Assembly (NCBI GenBank): GCA_030429495.1
Contig: JAUIFH010000002.1
Span: 1-64,000 of the forward strand
Origin: Alphaproteobacteria bacterium
GTDB taxonomy: Bacteria; Pseudomonadota; Alphaproteobacteria; Rhodobacterales; Rhodobacteraceae
Reading direction: 5' to 3'
Length of the DNA stretch: 64,000 bases
Positions within the stretch are counted from its first letter, which is position 1. The number at the start of each line of letters is the position of its first letter. This document shows positions 50,064 through 60,656 of the stretch, piece by piece. The notes beneath the pieces were generated by a model. It made no database searches. It was given only the letters and a program-made list of their open reading frames with translations, and had not been told where the DNA came from. A program made the translations under genes and the position numbers.

Positions 50064-50547
50064 GGGCTTCCAGCACCCTCTGCAGCACCGCGGTCCCGAT
50101 CGTCACCGATGCCCCGGTCTCCCGTTCCACCTCCGCCATGATCTCGGCCGCCATCGTTGCGGCCACCCGCCCGGGCCAGGTCACCCAGTGATCCCGCGCC
50201 TCGCGGGCGAGCCGGAACACCAGCGTCTCCGCCCGCGCCCGATCGACGAGCACGCCCTTCTTCTTCTGGATCGCGAGCTGGCGCTCCTGCGCCTGGTAGA
50301 CCGTGAGCGCGGTGCGGGCCTTGAGGTACGACGTGCTGTCGCCCGGACCGCTCACCATGCCGTCGCCGCCGAGACTGCGGCGCTGCTGGTCGGGATCGGT
50401 CATCCCCGCGCGCCGCGCGTCCGAGGCTTCCGCGTCGATCGAGCCGTCGTCGTGGAGCACCAGCCGTCCGGTCTTGCGCGCCTTCTGCACGCCGCCGCGC
50501 GAGAGCCCGGCATGGGCGGCATAGTCCCGTTCGCTCATGCCCTTCAT
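50011..50547 (-). CDS. terminase small subunit (Nu1-like)
   Basis: From ATG 50547 the product has 178 aa (ATG 50538 is also possible). The N-terminal DNA-binding helix-turn-helix reads SERDYAAHAGLSRGGVQKAR, followed by a long helical region (TALTVYQAQERQLAIQKKKG, VFRLAREARDHWVTWPGRVA). This resembles the Nu1/DUF1441 group that recognises the packaging site and recruits the large subunit. It overlaps the large subunit gene by 53 bases. Confidence 0.8.
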   Translation of the reverse strand: MKGMSERDYAAHAGLSRGGVQKARKTGRLVLHDDGSIDAEASDARRAGMTDPDQQRRSLGGDGMVSGPGDSTSYLKARTALTVYQAQERQLAIQKKKGVLVDRARAETLVFRLAREARDHWVTWPGRVAATMAAEIMAEVERETGASVTIGTAVLQRVLEAHVRQQLDALADLRVSLG

Positions 50548-50741
50548 GGGGAGGATGATCCGATCAAGGTGATGATATCGTTCGAAGTTCAGTTGATTGT
50601 GTTCCGCGTCAGAGCGAAGTTGATCGCGACGGATCGATGCAACGCGCCCGCTCGAGTACTGCATCGGCCCGCCCCCGCATTCCGCGGGGCCCGCCTCCGT
50701 AGAAGGCGCCGCATGTCGGACGCCAGCCTACGGAGCAAGCG

Positions 50742-51278
50742 ATGACCACCCCCACCGAGACCCAGTCCCCGATCCTCTCCCGCGCAGCAACGCGGCCGGG
50801 TAACCTCGCGCTGCCGCTGCCCGAGGGGCTGCACGGCGCCGCCGCGAAGATGGTGATCGGCAAGATGGTCGACCGCGGCTGGATCGAGGAGGTCGAGGCC
50901 AATCTGCGCCGAGGCGAACCCCTCTGGCGCGAGACCGGTGACGGTCAGGGAACCACGCTGATCGCCACCGCGGCTGGCTTGGAGGCGATCGGGATCGACC
51001 CTTTGGTGGCGAGTGCGGTCGTCAGCGCGCGGAAGGCACGGGTGGAGCCGCAGCCGGACCCCGCGCCGATCCCCGGTCGCACAGGCACCAAGCAGGCTCA
51101 GATTATCGCGCTCTTGCAGCGGCCCGAGGGTGCCTCAATCTCCGAGATCGTCGCGGCGACGGGCTGGCAGGCGCATACCGTGCGCGGGGCGATTTCCGGG
51201 GCACTGAAGAAGCGGCTGGGGTTGGACATCAGGACGGAGAAGGTCGAGGGCAGGGGGATGGTGTACCTGCTGCCCTAA
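50742..51278 (+). CDS. DUF3489-family protein
   Basis: This 178-aa protein has a C-terminal winged helix typical of DUF3489: GTKQAQIIALLQRPEGASIS, EIVAATGWQAHTVRGAISGA, then KKRLGLDIRTEKVEGRGMVY. Its N-terminal half (PLPEGLHGAAAKMVIGKMVD) is a second helical module. Such proteins are common in alphaproteobacterial prophages and mobile elements and probably bind DNA. It is divergent from the small terminase gene, with about 195 bases between the two starts. Confidence 0.8.
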   Translation: MTTPTETQSPILSRAATRPGNLALPLPEGLHGAAAKMVIGKMVDRGWIEEVEANLRRGEPLWRETGDGQGTTLIATAAGLEAIGIDPLVASAVVSARKARVEPQPDPAPIPGRTGTKQAQIIALLQRPEGASISEIVAATGWQAHTVRGAISGALKKRLGLDIRTEKVEGRGMVYLLP

Positions 51279-51291
51279 GGCAGTAGATGCA

Positions 51292-52296
51292 TCAGCAGTA
51301 GTCGTCCATGCAGTCGTCGTAGCTTTCGCCGGTCAGCTCGCAGAAGGTTTTCAGAGCGCCCTGCAAGCTGAAGTATTGGTGTTCACTACGGTGATAGAAG
51401 AACTCACCCCGAACACCGACATGTGCGACCGCCCAGTCCTTGATAGCGTTGTCGCTTGGATCGTGCGTGAGGATAACGATGCTGTCCTCCGTCAGGCCAT
51501 GTTGTACGACGAGGCTCTGATAGAGATGATTTCTGGCGAAGACCTGGCCAAATTTCAGGTTGGCGGAATATCGTTCCAGCGCGTCCTCAGTCACCGTTTC
51601 CGGGCAAAGAGGGAATTCGGTTGGCACCCTCCACTTGACCTGAATTGCAACGGGCGTCAGCGACTCGTATTCTTCTGGCGGTGGTTCGTAACTCGCCCTC
51701 TCTCGGGTGCCATACAGCCATTCACCGAGCGCGCCACCGCTCGGAACCGACCCACTGTTCGCCCATGTTTGAAGACGAGCCTTTGCGGATGCAGCTTCCT
51801 CTTTGGACAGAGTTCGCATCCAGGAAATGTCGGGGAAGACCTTTTCGCTTTGGACCCGGCTGGGGTCCGCGAAGAAGGCTTCAATCGATCCGTAGACCAG
51901 TTCGATACGCCGTGCAGAGATTTCGTTCAGCAACACGTTTTCAAGGCGTGTGACCCAGCGCAAGTTTTCGGGCCGATTGTTCGCCCTGTTCGTGTCGATA
52001 TGATCGACGACATGCCGATCCGTGGGTGGCTCGCCATGAAACGCCACGCACACAACTCGGTGGACCGGCACGCCGCTCAAATACATGTAACCGGTCGAAA
52101 GACCCTGGCGCCCAAAGGTCCACTGGTCGTCAAGCGGCCTCGACCTCTGCCGTTTCTGTGGCAGGCGATGCGCAGAGCCATTGTCGCGAACCCTGTATCG
52201 CTCGCCCCTGTATTCGACCTCCACCTCGCGCTCGAAGATGTCGAGCAGCCGTGCGGCGTCGCCATTGCGGGAAGATGAATTGGACGGGCTACGCAT
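51292..52296 (-). CDS. HNH endonuclease (homing/mobile type)
   Basis: From ATG 52296, which follows GGAG at good spacing, the product has 334 aa. The HNH fold is clear: VPVHRVVCVAFHGEPPTDRH, VVDHIDTNRANNRPENLRWV, like phage HNH_3 endonucleases. The C-terminal 200 residues are not recognised. Base composition is lower in GC than that of neighbours, a sign of recent transfer. It could be a free-standing homing enzyme or a packaging helper. The 52297-52557 gap shows no gene. Confidence 0.82.
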   Translation of the reverse strand: MRSPSNSSSRNGDAARLLDIFEREVEVEYRGERYRVRDNGSAHRLPQKRQRSRPLDDQWTFGRQGLSTGYMYLSGVPVHRVVCVAFHGEPPTDRHVVDHIDTNRANNRPENLRWVTRLENVLLNEISARRIELVYGSIEAFFADPSRVQSEKVFPDISWMRTLSKEEAASAKARLQTWANSGSVPSGGALGEWLYGTRERASYEPPPEEYESLTPVAIQVKWRVPTEFPLCPETVTEDALERYSANLKFGQVFARNHLYQSLVVQHGLTEDSIVILTHDPSDNAIKDWAVAHVGVRGEFFYHRSEHQYFSLQGALKTFCELTGESYDDCMDDYC

Positions 52297-52557
52297 CAAC
52301 GACTCCGGGGTACAGCGGCCTTGCACATGCTGAAGGCGGCAGACCGGGTTCCCTTTCTCCTTCGGCGCGAACATTCGCAAGTTCGAACCACCTGGTCAAT
52401 CGCGGCGGGCCCTCTTTGCCGTCGCCAGGCAACACCGCCGCAAGAGGCTGTGTCCGGCACTATTTCGAAGCAGCACCGCCTGTTTTGCTCCGCGGCAATT
52501 GGCTGGGTGTGTCGTATTTGGGTCAATGCTCGATCCTGCCGGGCAGGAGGGGCGCGT

Positions 52558-53820
52558 TCATTCCGCGAGCCGTTTGGCCTTAAGGGCGGCGAAGCTCTCG
52601 CCAGTGTTGGCCAGCACCGCCTCCAAGCCCGTGAAGGACTGCCAGCGCTCGATGGCGACATCGACATAGGCCGGGTTCAGCTCGACGCCGAAGCAGACAC
52701 GCCCGGTGGTCTCGGCCGCGATCAGCGTGGTGCCGGATCCCATGAACGGCTCATAGATTGCCTGGCCGGGGCTCGAGTTGTTGAGGATCGGGCGGCGCAT
52801 GCATTCCACTGGCTTCTGCGTGCCATGGACCGTGTCGGCATCCTGGTCCCGGTTGGCGATCTGCCACAGCGTCGTCTGCTTCCGATCGCCCGCCCAATGC
52901 CCCTTGCCCTTTGCGCGCACCGCATACCAGCAGGGTTCGTGCTGCCAGTGATAGTCGCCGCGGCTGAGAACGAGGCGGTCCTTGGCCCAGATGATCTGCG
53001 AGCGGATGGCAAAGCCGGCAGCCGTCAGGCTGTCGGCCACGGTCGCGGCATGCAGCGCCCCGTGCCAGACATAGGCGACGTCGCCCGGAAACAGTGCCCA
53101 GGCTTCAAGCCAGTCGGCGCGGTCATCATTCAGCACCTTGCCGGTCCGCCTGGTCTTCGCGGCCCCTGCCTGGTTGCGCCAGGACGGATCGTATTCCACC
53201 CCATAGGGCGGGTCGGTGACCATAAGCAGCGGCTTCACATCGCCCAACAGACGGCCGACCACATCGGCTGCAGTGCTGTCACCGCAGATCAGCCGATGCA
53301 CGCCGAGCTGCCAGAGGTCGCCCGGGACCGATACCGGCGTAACCGGCAGCTCCGGCACATCGTCCTCTCCCTCGACCGGGCCGTCCCCGCCCAGCACATC
53401 GGGATCGCGCAAGAGCGCGTCCAGTTCCTCGTCGCCGATGCCGAGGAGCGCCAGGTCGAAATCCTCGGCCAAGAGCCCCGCGATCTCGTCGCGCAGCAAG
53501 GCCTCGTCCCAGTCGCCAAGCTCGGTCAGCTTGTTGTCGGCGATCCGGTAGGCCCGGCGCTCCGCCTCGTCCAGATGGCTGAGCCGGATCACCGGCACTT
53601 CCGCCAGTCCCAGCAAGGTCGCGGCGAGTACTCGACCGTGGCCGGCGATCAGCTCACCGTCATCGGCGACCATGCAGGGCACGGTCCAGCCGAACTTCGC
53701 CATGCTGGCGGCGATCTTCGCCACCTGGTCGTCGGCGTGCATCTTGGCATTGCGTGCATAGGGCCGCAGCCGGTCGATCGGCCAGCTCTCGATCTGGCTC
53801 GGCGCGAAGACGAGGCTCAT
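52558..53820 (-). CDS. fused ParB-like domain and DNA methyltransferase
   Basis: This 420-aa protein has an N-terminal ParB/Srx-like domain (DRLRPYARNAKMHADDQVAK, ELIAGHGRVLAATLLGLAEV). A class beta amino-methyltransferase follows with LLMVTDPPYGVEYDPSWRN (motif IV DPPY) and EPFMGSGTTLIAAETTGRVC (motif I FMGSGTT). It would methylate adenine or N4-cytosine and probably protects phage DNA from restriction. No partner endonuclease is next to it. Confidence 0.9.
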   Translation of the reverse strand: MSLVFAPSQIESWPIDRLRPYARNAKMHADDQVAKIAASMAKFGWTVPCMVADDGELIAGHGRVLAATLLGLAEVPVIRLSHLDEAERRAYRIADNKLTELGDWDEALLRDEIAGLLAEDFDLALLGIGDEELDALLRDPDVLGGDGPVEGEDDVPELPVTPVSVPGDLWQLGVHRLICGDSTAADVVGRLLGDVKPLLMVTDPPYGVEYDPSWRNQAGAAKTRRTGKVLNDDRADWLEAWALFPGDVAYVWHGALHAATVADSLTAAGFAIRSQIIWAKDRLVLSRGDYHWQHEPCWYAVRAKGKGHWAGDRKQTTLWQIANRDQDADTVHGTQKPVECMRRPILNNSSPGQAIYEPFMGSGTTLIAAETTGRVCFGVELNPAYVDVAIERWQSFTGLEAVLANTGESFAALKAKRLAE

Positions 53821-53994
53821 GGGCGGGTTCCTGATGGGGGGAAAACGAAAGCGCCCGCGAGGGGTTTCCTCCGGGCGCTATTCTTCGATGATCAAGGGGT
53901 AGGTCAACGGGGGCAGCCTTGTCAATCGAAAAACGGAAGTGGATTCAATATGTTCCGGATCGGGTGGCTTCCGGCAGTAGGTGGATTCTCCGAA

Positions 53995-54027
53995 GGTGGA
54001 TTCCTGGATTCCTGCGAGGAATCCACC
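53995..54027. repeat. inverted repeat, arms GGTGGATTCC/GGAATCCACC (copy 1)
   Basis: The arm GGTGGATTCC at 53995-54004 pairs perfectly with GGAATCCACC at 54018-54027 across 13 bases that hold another GGATTCC. Related half copies (GTGGATTC) lie near 53939 and 53981. A second complete copy is at 54091-54128. The 53821-54200 stretch around them holds no gene. Confidence 0.8.
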
Positions 54028-54090
54028 CTGGCCGATCCGTGATTCCATAAGCCTTTGATTTGGAGTCGATTTTCCGGCCGGTGCCGGCGG

Positions 54091-54128
54091 GGTGGATTCC
54101 TACTGGATTCCCCGGTGAGGAATCCACC
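54091..54128. repeat. inverted repeat, arms GGTGGATTCC/GGAATCCACC (copy 2)
   Basis: The same 10-base arms as copy 1 stand at 54091-54100 and 54119-54128, with an 18-base loop that again contains GGATTCC. Two identical long palindromes 64 bases apart suggest protein-binding sites, a replication or recombination site, or a small mobile hairpin element. They lie at the edge between the prophage-linked methyltransferase and the nuclease-helicase genes. Confidence 0.8.
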
Positions 54129-54200
54129 CGCTAGCGAACTGCCGCGCTGCGCCCCCCCGCATACGTTCAGCGCCGGGGAGGAACCAGAGGAGGGGGCGGC

Positions 54201-54428
54201 CTAAGCCCGTATCAGTTGCCCCTGCGGGTTGTAAGCGACATCCGCATCGCGCCCGTGTCGTACATTTGACGGGGTATCCGAGAATGCTGGGGGCCGCCCT
54301 TCGTTAAGTTGCCCGTCGAACGCCGGGCCTATTGGTTTGGCAAAGGTGGCTTTTGTCACTGTGCCTGGGCTCGCCACGTCGAGGTGTTTCTCCGTCGTAA
54401 GCTTTTCAAAGCTCTCCGATAATGGCAA
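54201..54428 (-). CDS. short unassigned frame in the 53.8-54.5 kb gap
   Basis: A 75-codon frame (FEKLTTEKHLDVASPGTVTK, VRHGRDADVAYNPQGQLIRA) has normal composition but matches no family I know. It may be a remnant of a larger gene at the prophage border or a chance frame. It is the only candidate between the inverted repeats and the AddB-like gene. Confidence 0.25.
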   Translation of the reverse strand: MPLSESFEKLTTEKHLDVASPGTVTKATFAKPIGPAFDGQLNEGRPPAFSDTPSNVRHGRDADVAYNPQGQLIRA

Positions 54429-54501
54429 AATTTGATCGAAACCTCCGCCGAGGTCACGAGGGTGTTCGAGGAGTAGGGGCTAGACAGCGGGATGGGCAGG
54501 A

Positions 54502-57174
54502 ATGATGGACATCGTGTTCGGGCTGCACGCAGATGCAGGCGCCTGGCCGGATCACGGCGGGACCGGGACCGGCGCGTCCGGCGCGCCGGTCGTCGGGCCA
54601 AACGGCCTTGTCGAAATTCTGGAGACAGCGCGCGGTCTGGGATCCCCTTCGACTCCCAACGTTGTCCGCATCGCGGCCTTTCAAGCCGCACTTGATCGGC
54701 TAGAAAGCCCGCCGCGCTTTTGGAATAAGTCGCTCGAGGTGGACGGCTGGGCCGTCGCCCGTACCCTCTTGCACTGGCGCGACGAACTCGTGGACGCCGG
54801 CTGGAGTTCAGAAAGTAATTGGACCGAGCCACGGTTGGCGGATCTCGCTGCGGCCGATGGAGCCGCGACCGACCTGTCACCCGGCCTCGCAGATCGCGTT
54901 GCGGCGTTGGTGGCAGACCTGGCGAGTGAACCGAAGTTGCCGATCCGCCGAATCCGCCTCATTGACCCGCGTGCGGTCCATTCGGTCGGTTGGCGGAGAC
55001 TGCTCGATCGGTTGGAAGCGTGTGGCGTTGTGGTGGAGCAGCTCTCGCCAGCACCCGCGGCCCCAGCGGACACTGCACTCGGACGATTGCAGCGCTGGAT
55101 GACCGGCGCCGGGCCGATCGAGGGCCAACCGGACGGAACAGTCACCATTGCGACCTCTGCGAGTGCGGCGCTTGCCGCCGAGATTACCGGCCAATTGTTC
55201 GCCGAGTGTGGAGATCGAGCAGCCGTCCTGATCGCGCAGGATGCCGACACCCACCTCCTGGACCATGGTTTTTGCACTGCGGGTCAGCCACGGGCTGGGC
55301 GTAGCCGGTCGTCGGCGCACCGGGGATCGATGCAGATCCTCCTACTCGCGTTCAAGATTGCGTGGGTTCCTTTCGACCCGCGGGCGCTGATGGAGTTGCT
55401 CGCCTTCCCGACCTCGCCGATCGCCCCCCGGGCGGCCCGGCGGCTTGCCGAGGCGCTCGAGGAAGCGCCCGGGCGTGGGGGCGCCGCTTGGCAGGACGCA
55501 TGGGTTAAGATCGGCGAAGCGGAAATCGCCGCGGCCGAGGGCGATCCGGCCAAGCTCAGAAAGGCGCGTGCGCGGCTGGAGCGCTGGCGGGCTTGGGTCG
55601 AGCCGGAACCGACGGATCCGGTGGCTGGCATGTCTCTCGCCGCGGCGATCGCCGCCTGCGATCGAACGGTCGCTTGGGCGGGGGCGCGGCACGCCATCGA
55701 CCGGGATCAGCTTTATGCCGCTACCGTAGCGCTCGCCGGTGACGTGCGCGCCGCGCTCGTGAAGCTCGGCCGCGACGCTCTACCGCGAACGCTGATCGAG
55801 CGCATCATCGACCAGGCGCTCGACATCGGTCACGACAATCCCAACGCCGCGGCGGAGGCTGCGCGATGGCGTTGCGTTTCGCACCCGGGAAGCGTCTGGG
55901 CACCGGCGGAGATGGTGGTATGGTGGAACTTCCGAGCGACGCAGGAGGGTCTTCAGCGGCAGCCCTGGACGCAGAGCGAACGGGAAGAACTTGCGAAAAG
56001 GGGCTGCCCCGTCGACGACAAGGGCCTAGCCGGACGGGCAGCAAGCGCGGCCTGGGAGCGAGCCGTGCTCCAGGCGCGGGGGAACCTCCTCCTCATCGCC
56101 GGCGGTCTCGATTCGGGCGACGACGAGGCGTTGCACCCGTTGGCGCACCGCATAGCTCCCGCGACGGAGAAGCTGGCGTCGTGCGTCATGATCGAGGACG
56201 CGCTCGCACGTCCGAGCATCACGCTGGCCGGCGCAGAGCTGCGACAGGAGCCGGTGCCGATCTCGCCCCTGCCCGAAGCTCGCTCGATTTGGCTTGCACC
56301 GATAGGGTATCGGGACCGGCTCGAAGGTCTGGTCCACTCGGCCACCTCGTTCGAGGCGGGTCTCGGCTGCCATTTGAAGTGGGCCCTCAAGCACGTGGCC
56401 CGGCTGCGGCCGGGACGCGTGCGCTCGATCCCGGACGCCAACCAGTTGCTAGGTAACCTCGCGCACGCACTGGCGCAGGAGATCTTCGCACCGGGAGATC
56501 CTCCGCCCGTCGAAGCCGCGAGGGCGCGAGCCGCAGAACTGCTTGACGTGCTAATCGAACAAATAGCTGCGCCGCTTCACCTGCCCGAACTCGCAGCCCA
56601 GCTTGCCGAGGCGCACGGCCGACTTCCGGCCGCGATGGCCGAACTGGCGCGGACGTTGGCTGTCAACGAACTGACGGTGGAGGAGGCGGAAAAGCAAGTC
56701 AGCGCCACGTTCGAGAACGCGCTGTCGGTGCGCGGCGCCGTCGACCTGGTCGCTCGCGACAAGGACGGTCATCATGTGATCATCGACCTGAAGTGGACCC
56801 GCAGCGAAAAGAAGCGACGCGAGGAACTCGAGCAGGGTAACGCCGTCCAGCTCGCCACCTACGGAGCGATGACGGCGGGCGACGAGCCCTATCGCGCCGG
56901 TTACTTCCTACTCAATCAGCGCCAATTCGCGACGCTCGTCGAAGGCGGCCTTATCGGCCGCGCGGTGGAAGGTGCGCGGGGCTTTCCGGCCACTTGGGCC
57001 GCCGTGCGCGAAAGCTGGCGGAAGTTGGGCGAACTCGCCGATACGGGCCAGCTCGTGGCGTGCGGCGTGGAAGGACATGAAGAGCACCTTCCGGCCAATC
57101 TCCCGATCGTGCTCGAGGCCAACTGCAAGTGGTGCGACTATCAGACGCTCTGCCGCGTGAGGGGATTGGGATGA
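54502..57174 (+). CDS. AddB-like protein with PD-(D/E)XK nuclease and Fe-S cluster cysteines
   Basis: This 890-aa protein has an inactive helicase-like N-terminal half without a clear Walker A. A PD-(D/E)XK nuclease lies at the end: Asp 748 in [20 protein letters not shown], then Asp 762-Leu-Lys 764 and a Gln-rich QLATYGAM. Four cysteines, 623 (GLGCHLKW) and 875/878/884 ([10 protein letters not shown]), match the spacing that holds the [4Fe-4S] cluster in AddB. The N-terminus differs from chromosomal AddB. Its stop overlaps the start of the AddA-like gene (ATGA), so the two form one complex. Confidence 0.82.
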   Translation: MMDIVFGLHADAGAWPDHGGTGTGASGAPVVGPNGLVEILETARGLGSPSTPNVVRIAAFQAALDRLESPPRFWNKSLEVDGWAVARTLLHWRDELVDAGWSSESNWTEPRLADLAAADGAATDLSPGLADRVAALVADLASEPKLPIRRIRLIDPRAVHSVGWRRLLDRLEACGVVVEQLSPAPAAPADTALGRLQRWMTGAGPIEGQPDGTVTIATSASAALAAEITGQLFAECGDRAAVLIAQDADTHLLDHGFCTAGQPRAGRSRSSAHRGSMQILLLAFKIAWVPFDPRALMELLAFPTSPIAPRAARRLAEALEEAPGRGGAAWQDAWVKIGEAEIAAAEGDPAKLRKARARLERWRAWVEPEPTDPVAGMSLAAAIAACDRTVAWAGARHAIDRDQLYAATVALAGDVRAALVKLGRDALPRTLIERIIDQALDIGHDNPNAAAEAARWRCVSHPGSVWAPAEMVVWWNFRATQEGLQRQPWTQSEREELAKRGCPVDDKGLAGRAASAAWERAVLQARGNLLLIAGGLDSGDDEALHPLAHRIAPATEKLASCVMIEDALARPSITLAGAELRQEPVPISPLPEARSIWLAPIGYRDRLEGLVHSATSFEAGLGCHLKWALKHVARLRPGRVRSIPDANQLLGNLAHALAQEIFAPGDPPPVEAARARAAELLDVLIEQIAAPLHLPELAAQLAEAHGRLPAAMAELARTLAVNELTVEEAEKQVSATFENALSVRGAVDLVARDKDGHHVIIDLKWTRSEKKRREELEQGNAVQLATYGAMTAGDEPYRAGYFLLNQRQFATLVEGGLIGRAVEGARGFPATWAAVRESWRKLGELADTGQLVACGVEGHEEHLPANLPIVLEANCKWCDYQTLCRVRGLG

Positions 57175-60100
57175 ACCAGGTGACCAGCAATACCCACAAG
57201 CAGGTCGACACGATCATCGCGTCGGCGGGCACAGGCAAGACCTACACGCTCGTCGAGCGGATCAGGTCCGCGGTCGACGCTGGCCTCGCTGCCGACCGAC
57301 TTCTCGCCACGACCTTTACGAAGAAGGCGGCGGCGGAGCTGGCAGGGCGCATCCGCTCCAAGCTAATCGAAGGCGGTCGGCCCGAGCTCGCGGCCGCGAT
57401 GCTTGTCGCCCGCATCGGTACAGTGAACAGCGTCTGCGGCTCGCTCATCTCCGAGTTCGCGTTCGAACTAGGCCGATCGCCCATCGCGGAAGTGATTCCA
57501 GAAGACCGACAGAAGGCCATCTTCGCTCGGGCCATCGGTCCGGCCATGTCGCACTTCGCCTCGTCGATCCAAGAATTTGCCGAGAGGTTCGACCTGCCGG
57601 CGCAGGGATACCTCCTGCACGGGCGCCGCATTCACGGATGGCAGGACCATCTTCGTCGCATCGTCGATCTGGCGCGATCCAACGGCATCGGGCCGGAGCG
57701 CATCGGCGCCTCTGCCGACCATTCGGTGACCAGCCTAACGCGGCTCCTGCCCATGGCTGCGCCTGGCCAGACCGGTGAGTCGCTCGACGCCGCGCTCTCC
57801 GAAGCGATCGTCGACTGCATGGCCGCCATCTCGGCGCGAAGACCGACCCTCAAGCAAGGCACGCTCAAAAAGGACGTCCCCTGCGTCGAGGCGGCGGCCG
57901 CACGGCTCCAGCGAGGTGAGCATTTGACGTGGGTGGAGTGGGCGCGCTTGTCGAAGCTTGGCGCAACCAAGGCCGACGAGGATCTATTCGTAGACGTGGT
58001 CGCCGCGGCCGCCGCCCATGCGCGGCACCCACGCTTGCGCCGCGACGTAGAAACCTTCATCCGGCTGCTATTTGAATGCGCCGCTCGGTGTCTCGCCGAC
58101 TACGCCGCGTTCAAGCACGCACGTGGTCTCGTGGACTTCGTTGACCAGGAAATGCTCGCCCTAGAGATTTTGCGTAGTTCCGACAACCACGCCCGCCTTG
58201 GCGAGCTGATCGGCGCCGTCTTCGTGGACGAATATCAGGATTCTAGTCCGATTCAGATTGCAATTTTCTCAGCCCTCGCCAGCATCGCTCCCGTGAACGT
58301 GTGGGTCGGCGACCCCAAGCAATCCATCTATGGCTTCCGCGATGCTGATCCCGCACTGACACAGGCCGCCGCCCGGACGATCACGACCGACACCGGTGGC
58401 ACGTTCGAGTTCTTGCGAAAGTCCTACAGGACGCGACCTACCCTCGGTCAGTTTGTCAACGCCGCTTTCGAGCCGAACTTCCGTCGCACCGGGATGGGGA
58501 CGAAAGAAATCACCTTCGACGACTACGACCGCACCGAGGCCGACGATGACGTTGCGCCGCTTTCTGTGTGGACACTGGCCGGGTCGAAAAAGGAAGACCG
58601 GACCGAGGACCTCGCCAGGCAGGTCGCCGGCCTTCTCCGCGACGGCTCCGCTTGGCCCGTCAACCCGAAAGGCGGAGAGACGAGAGCGGCACGCGGCGGA
58701 GACGTCGCCGTGCTCTGCCGGTCGAACGATCAGGTGCTGCAGCTCGCATCGGCGCTGTCGCGACGCGGCATACGGGTGGCTGTGGAGAGGACCGGACTGC
58801 TCGACCAGCCCGAAGTCGAGCTCGCCCTCGCCGCGTTGCGCTGGGTCGCCGATCCGAGCGACGGCTTGGCGCTCGCCGAGATTGCCCGCCTCGCATGCGA
58901 TGACGACAGGTGGCTTAATGCGGCCTTCGAGGAGAACAACGTCGTGGCTCTCGAAACCTGTGTTCCGTTCAAGGACGAGCTGAGGAAATTGCGCGCCCTA
59001 GCACCGCAGCTCACCCCGGGCGAAATGTTCGACGACGTGCTTTACGTGGAAGGCATACTGGCGACCGTCGCCCGCTGGGGCTTGGCAGAGCAGCGGCTGG
59101 CGAACCTCGAAGCCGTGCGTTCGCTTCTGGATGCCTACCAGGAGGAGCAGCGTTCTGAGCGGCAGGCCGCCACGCTCGCCGGGGCATGCGAGTGGCTCGC
59201 CGCCCTAGACGCGCCGGCGCAGCCCCAAAGCCGACACCCGGAGGCGGTGAACCTGCTCACCTACCACGGCGCCAAGGGTCTGGAGTGGCCTATTGTCGTG
59301 CTCACCGGGCTCGAACACGAGGTGAGGGGCAATCCGTTCGGCGTCTACGCGGAGGAGCTCGATCAGCCGGATTGGCGCGACCCCTTGGCCGGACGCGTGC
59401 TCCGCTACTGGCCATGGCCGTACGGAGCGCAGGCGAAGGACGTCGGCCTCGACCGCGCGGCCGCGTTAAGCTCCGAGGGCGAGCGGACCCTCAACGAGGA
59501 GAAACTGGAGAGGACCCGCCTACTATATGTTGGCATGACGCGCGCTCGCGATCATCTTGCATTCGCGACGTCTGGGAAGACCGACTGGCTGGACGAGCTG
59601 GCGACCGACGCCGGGCTGCCTCTGATCAACCTGGCAAGCAATCCGCTGGAGATCGGTGGGGAGGCGTTCGCGTTACGCTCAGCGCCGGGTATGGCGGAGC
59701 AGGACGACGCGCCGCCGCTTGAATTCGCCCGGCCGGCCGCGGTCCGGCAAGCTCATCCGCCGCTTCGATTGAGTCCTAGCAATCAGTCGTTTGCCGGAAC
59801 GGTGCGCGTAGCCGAGACCGTGCAGCTAGGCGCGCGCATACCCCTGGTTGGCAGTCCCGACGTGCAGGCTGTCGGCGAAGCCTTCCATCGCTTCTTCGCC
59901 TGCGATGATCCTGCGCGGCCCGCACCGTCACGCTTGGCGCTGGCTGGCGACATGCTGCGTCGCTGGGGTGCGCCTCAACTCGAGCCCAAAGCCCTGGTCG
60001 AGGCGGCGCACCGTCTCGACGCGTTTCTCGACCAGCGCTTCGGCGGCTCAGCGCGCCTGCGGGAGTGGCCGGTCTACGCGACTGAGGACCTTCAGGTCAT

Positions 60101-60341
60101 CTCGGGGAGGATTGACCTGCTGATCGACGACGGCGGCGGCTTCGTCGTCATTGATCACAAAAGTTTCCCTGGTGCGATGGATTTGGACGATGAACGCCTG
60201 AAAGCCCTTGGTGGCCAGGTCGATCTTTATTCCCGGGCTCTCCGCAATGCGACCGCGCGCGAGTGCCTTGAATATTGGATCCACCAGCCGATCGCGGGTG
60301 TGATGATCAGGGTCGACCTGGAGGCTGCTGAAGCCGTCTGA
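57171..60341 (+). CDS. AddA-like UvrD helicase with C-terminal nuclease domain
   Basis: From ATG 57171, which overlaps the AddB-like stop, the product has 1056 aa. SF1A helicase motifs are all visible: ASAGTGKT (17-24), [13 protein letters not shown] (II), [16 protein letters not shown] (III), [11 protein letters not shown] (IV), [18 protein letters not shown] (V) and [14 protein letters not shown] (VI). The C-terminal PD-(D/E)XK nuclease has Asp 982 in GRIDLLIDD, Asp 995 and Lys 997 in VIDHKSF. With the AddB-like partner it should unwind and cut double-strand ends. It may be a second, mobile AddAB used for recombination or against phage DNA. Confidence 0.87.
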   Translation: MNQVTSNTHKQVDTIIASAGTGKTYTLVERIRSAVDAGLAADRLLATTFTKKAAAELAGRIRSKLIEGGRPELAAAMLVARIGTVNSVCGSLISEFAFELGRSPIAEVIPEDRQKAIFARAIGPAMSHFASSIQEFAERFDLPAQGYLLHGRRIHGWQDHLRRIVDLARSNGIGPERIGASADHSVTSLTRLLPMAAPGQTGESLDAALSEAIVDCMAAISARRPTLKQGTLKKDVPCVEAAAARLQRGEHLTWVEWARLSKLGATKADEDLFVDVVAAAAAHARHPRLRRDVETFIRLLFECAARCLADYAAFKHARGLVDFVDQEMLALEILRSSDNHARLGELIGAVFVDEYQDSSPIQIAIFSALASIAPVNVWVGDPKQSIYGFRDADPALTQAAARTITTDTGGTFEFLRKSYRTRPTLGQFVNAAFEPNFRRTGMGTKEITFDDYDRTEADDDVAPLSVWTLAGSKKEDRTEDLARQVAGLLRDGSAWPVNPKGGETRAARGGDVAVLCRSNDQVLQLASALSRRGIRVAVERTGLLDQPEVELALAALRWVADPSDGLALAEIARLACDDDRWLNAAFEENNVVALETCVPFKDELRKLRALAPQLTPGEMFDDVLYVEGILATVARWGLAEQRLANLEAVRSLLDAYQEEQRSERQAATLAGACEWLAALDAPAQPQSRHPEAVNLLTYHGAKGLEWPIVVLTGLEHEVRGNPFGVYAEELDQPDWRDPLAGRVLRYWPWPYGAQAKDVGLDRAAALSSEGERTLNEEKLERTRLLYVGMTRARDHLAFATSGKTDWLDELATDAGLPLINLASNPLEIGGEAFALRSAPGMAEQDDAPPLEFARPAAVRQAHPPLRLSPSNQSFAGTVRVAETVQLGARIPLVGSPDVQAVGEAFHRFFACDDPARPAPSRLALAGDMLRRWGAPQLEPKALVEAAHRLDAFLDQRFGGSARLREWPVYATEDLQVISGRIDLLIDDGGGFVVIDHKSFPGAMDLDDERLKALGGQVDLYSRALRNATARECLEYWIHQPIAGVMIRVDLEAAEAV

Positions 60342-60656
60342 CGAGCCCGGCCCGTCGAACCTTTTCTCGCTATCTGAAAGGAGCCGTCAAATTAGATGGG
60401 GACGTGGCGTAGTACCTGCTTTCCACCCGTTGCTGCCGGTTGGCGCGGCTTGTCGATCTTATGAGCGGAGCGTCCCTATTTGTGCCAAGAGGCAACGCAA
60501 GCGGACCGTCCGCTATCCTTGGTCGTTGTTGGGACCTTGTCCTACTCCACGCAATGTCCTCATTCAGAAGTTAGCTCCGTTCCGTGTTTGGTTCCATTCT
60601 GACCGGTTGAACCGCTCCATCAGGAACAGGGCAGATTCGCTAAGTTCATCCTCTGG
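60342..60656. other. 315-base gap between convergent genes, no gene seen
   Basis: Between the ends of the AddA-like gene and the convergent large helicase gene no open frame has protein-like content on either strand. No clear hairpin followed by a T-run was found either. The sequence is less GC-rich than the flanks and may hold transcription terminators or a recombination joint. Confidence 0.5.

Larger units (their letters stand above)
26365..53820 (-). mobile_element. lambda-like siphoprophage (late region; integration and control genes not seen)
   Basis: A continuous leftward late operon in lambda order runs from the small terminase at 50547 to the spanins at 26365. Flanking genes (DUF3489, HNH nuclease, ParB-methyltransferase, 50742-53820) are probably part of the element. 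No integrase, excisionase, repressor, Cro or replication gene is visible, and I found no att repeats by eye, so the borders are approximate. Five groups of opposite-strand cargo genes interrupt the late genes. The element may be a decayed prophage, part of a larger one, or a domesticated particle locus. Confidence 0.85.

Noticed and set aside
26365-53820. Classical gene transfer agent of the Rhodobacter type
   Set aside because: Portal, S49 protease, decoration protein and gpE-like capsid follow the lambda plan rather than the HK97-like RcGTA gene set.
54502-60341. The genome's ordinary chromosomal addAB
   Set aside because: Not excluded, but the AddB-like N-terminus is unlike the usual alphaproteobacterial form and the setting is an accessory region, so it was annotated only as AddAB-like.
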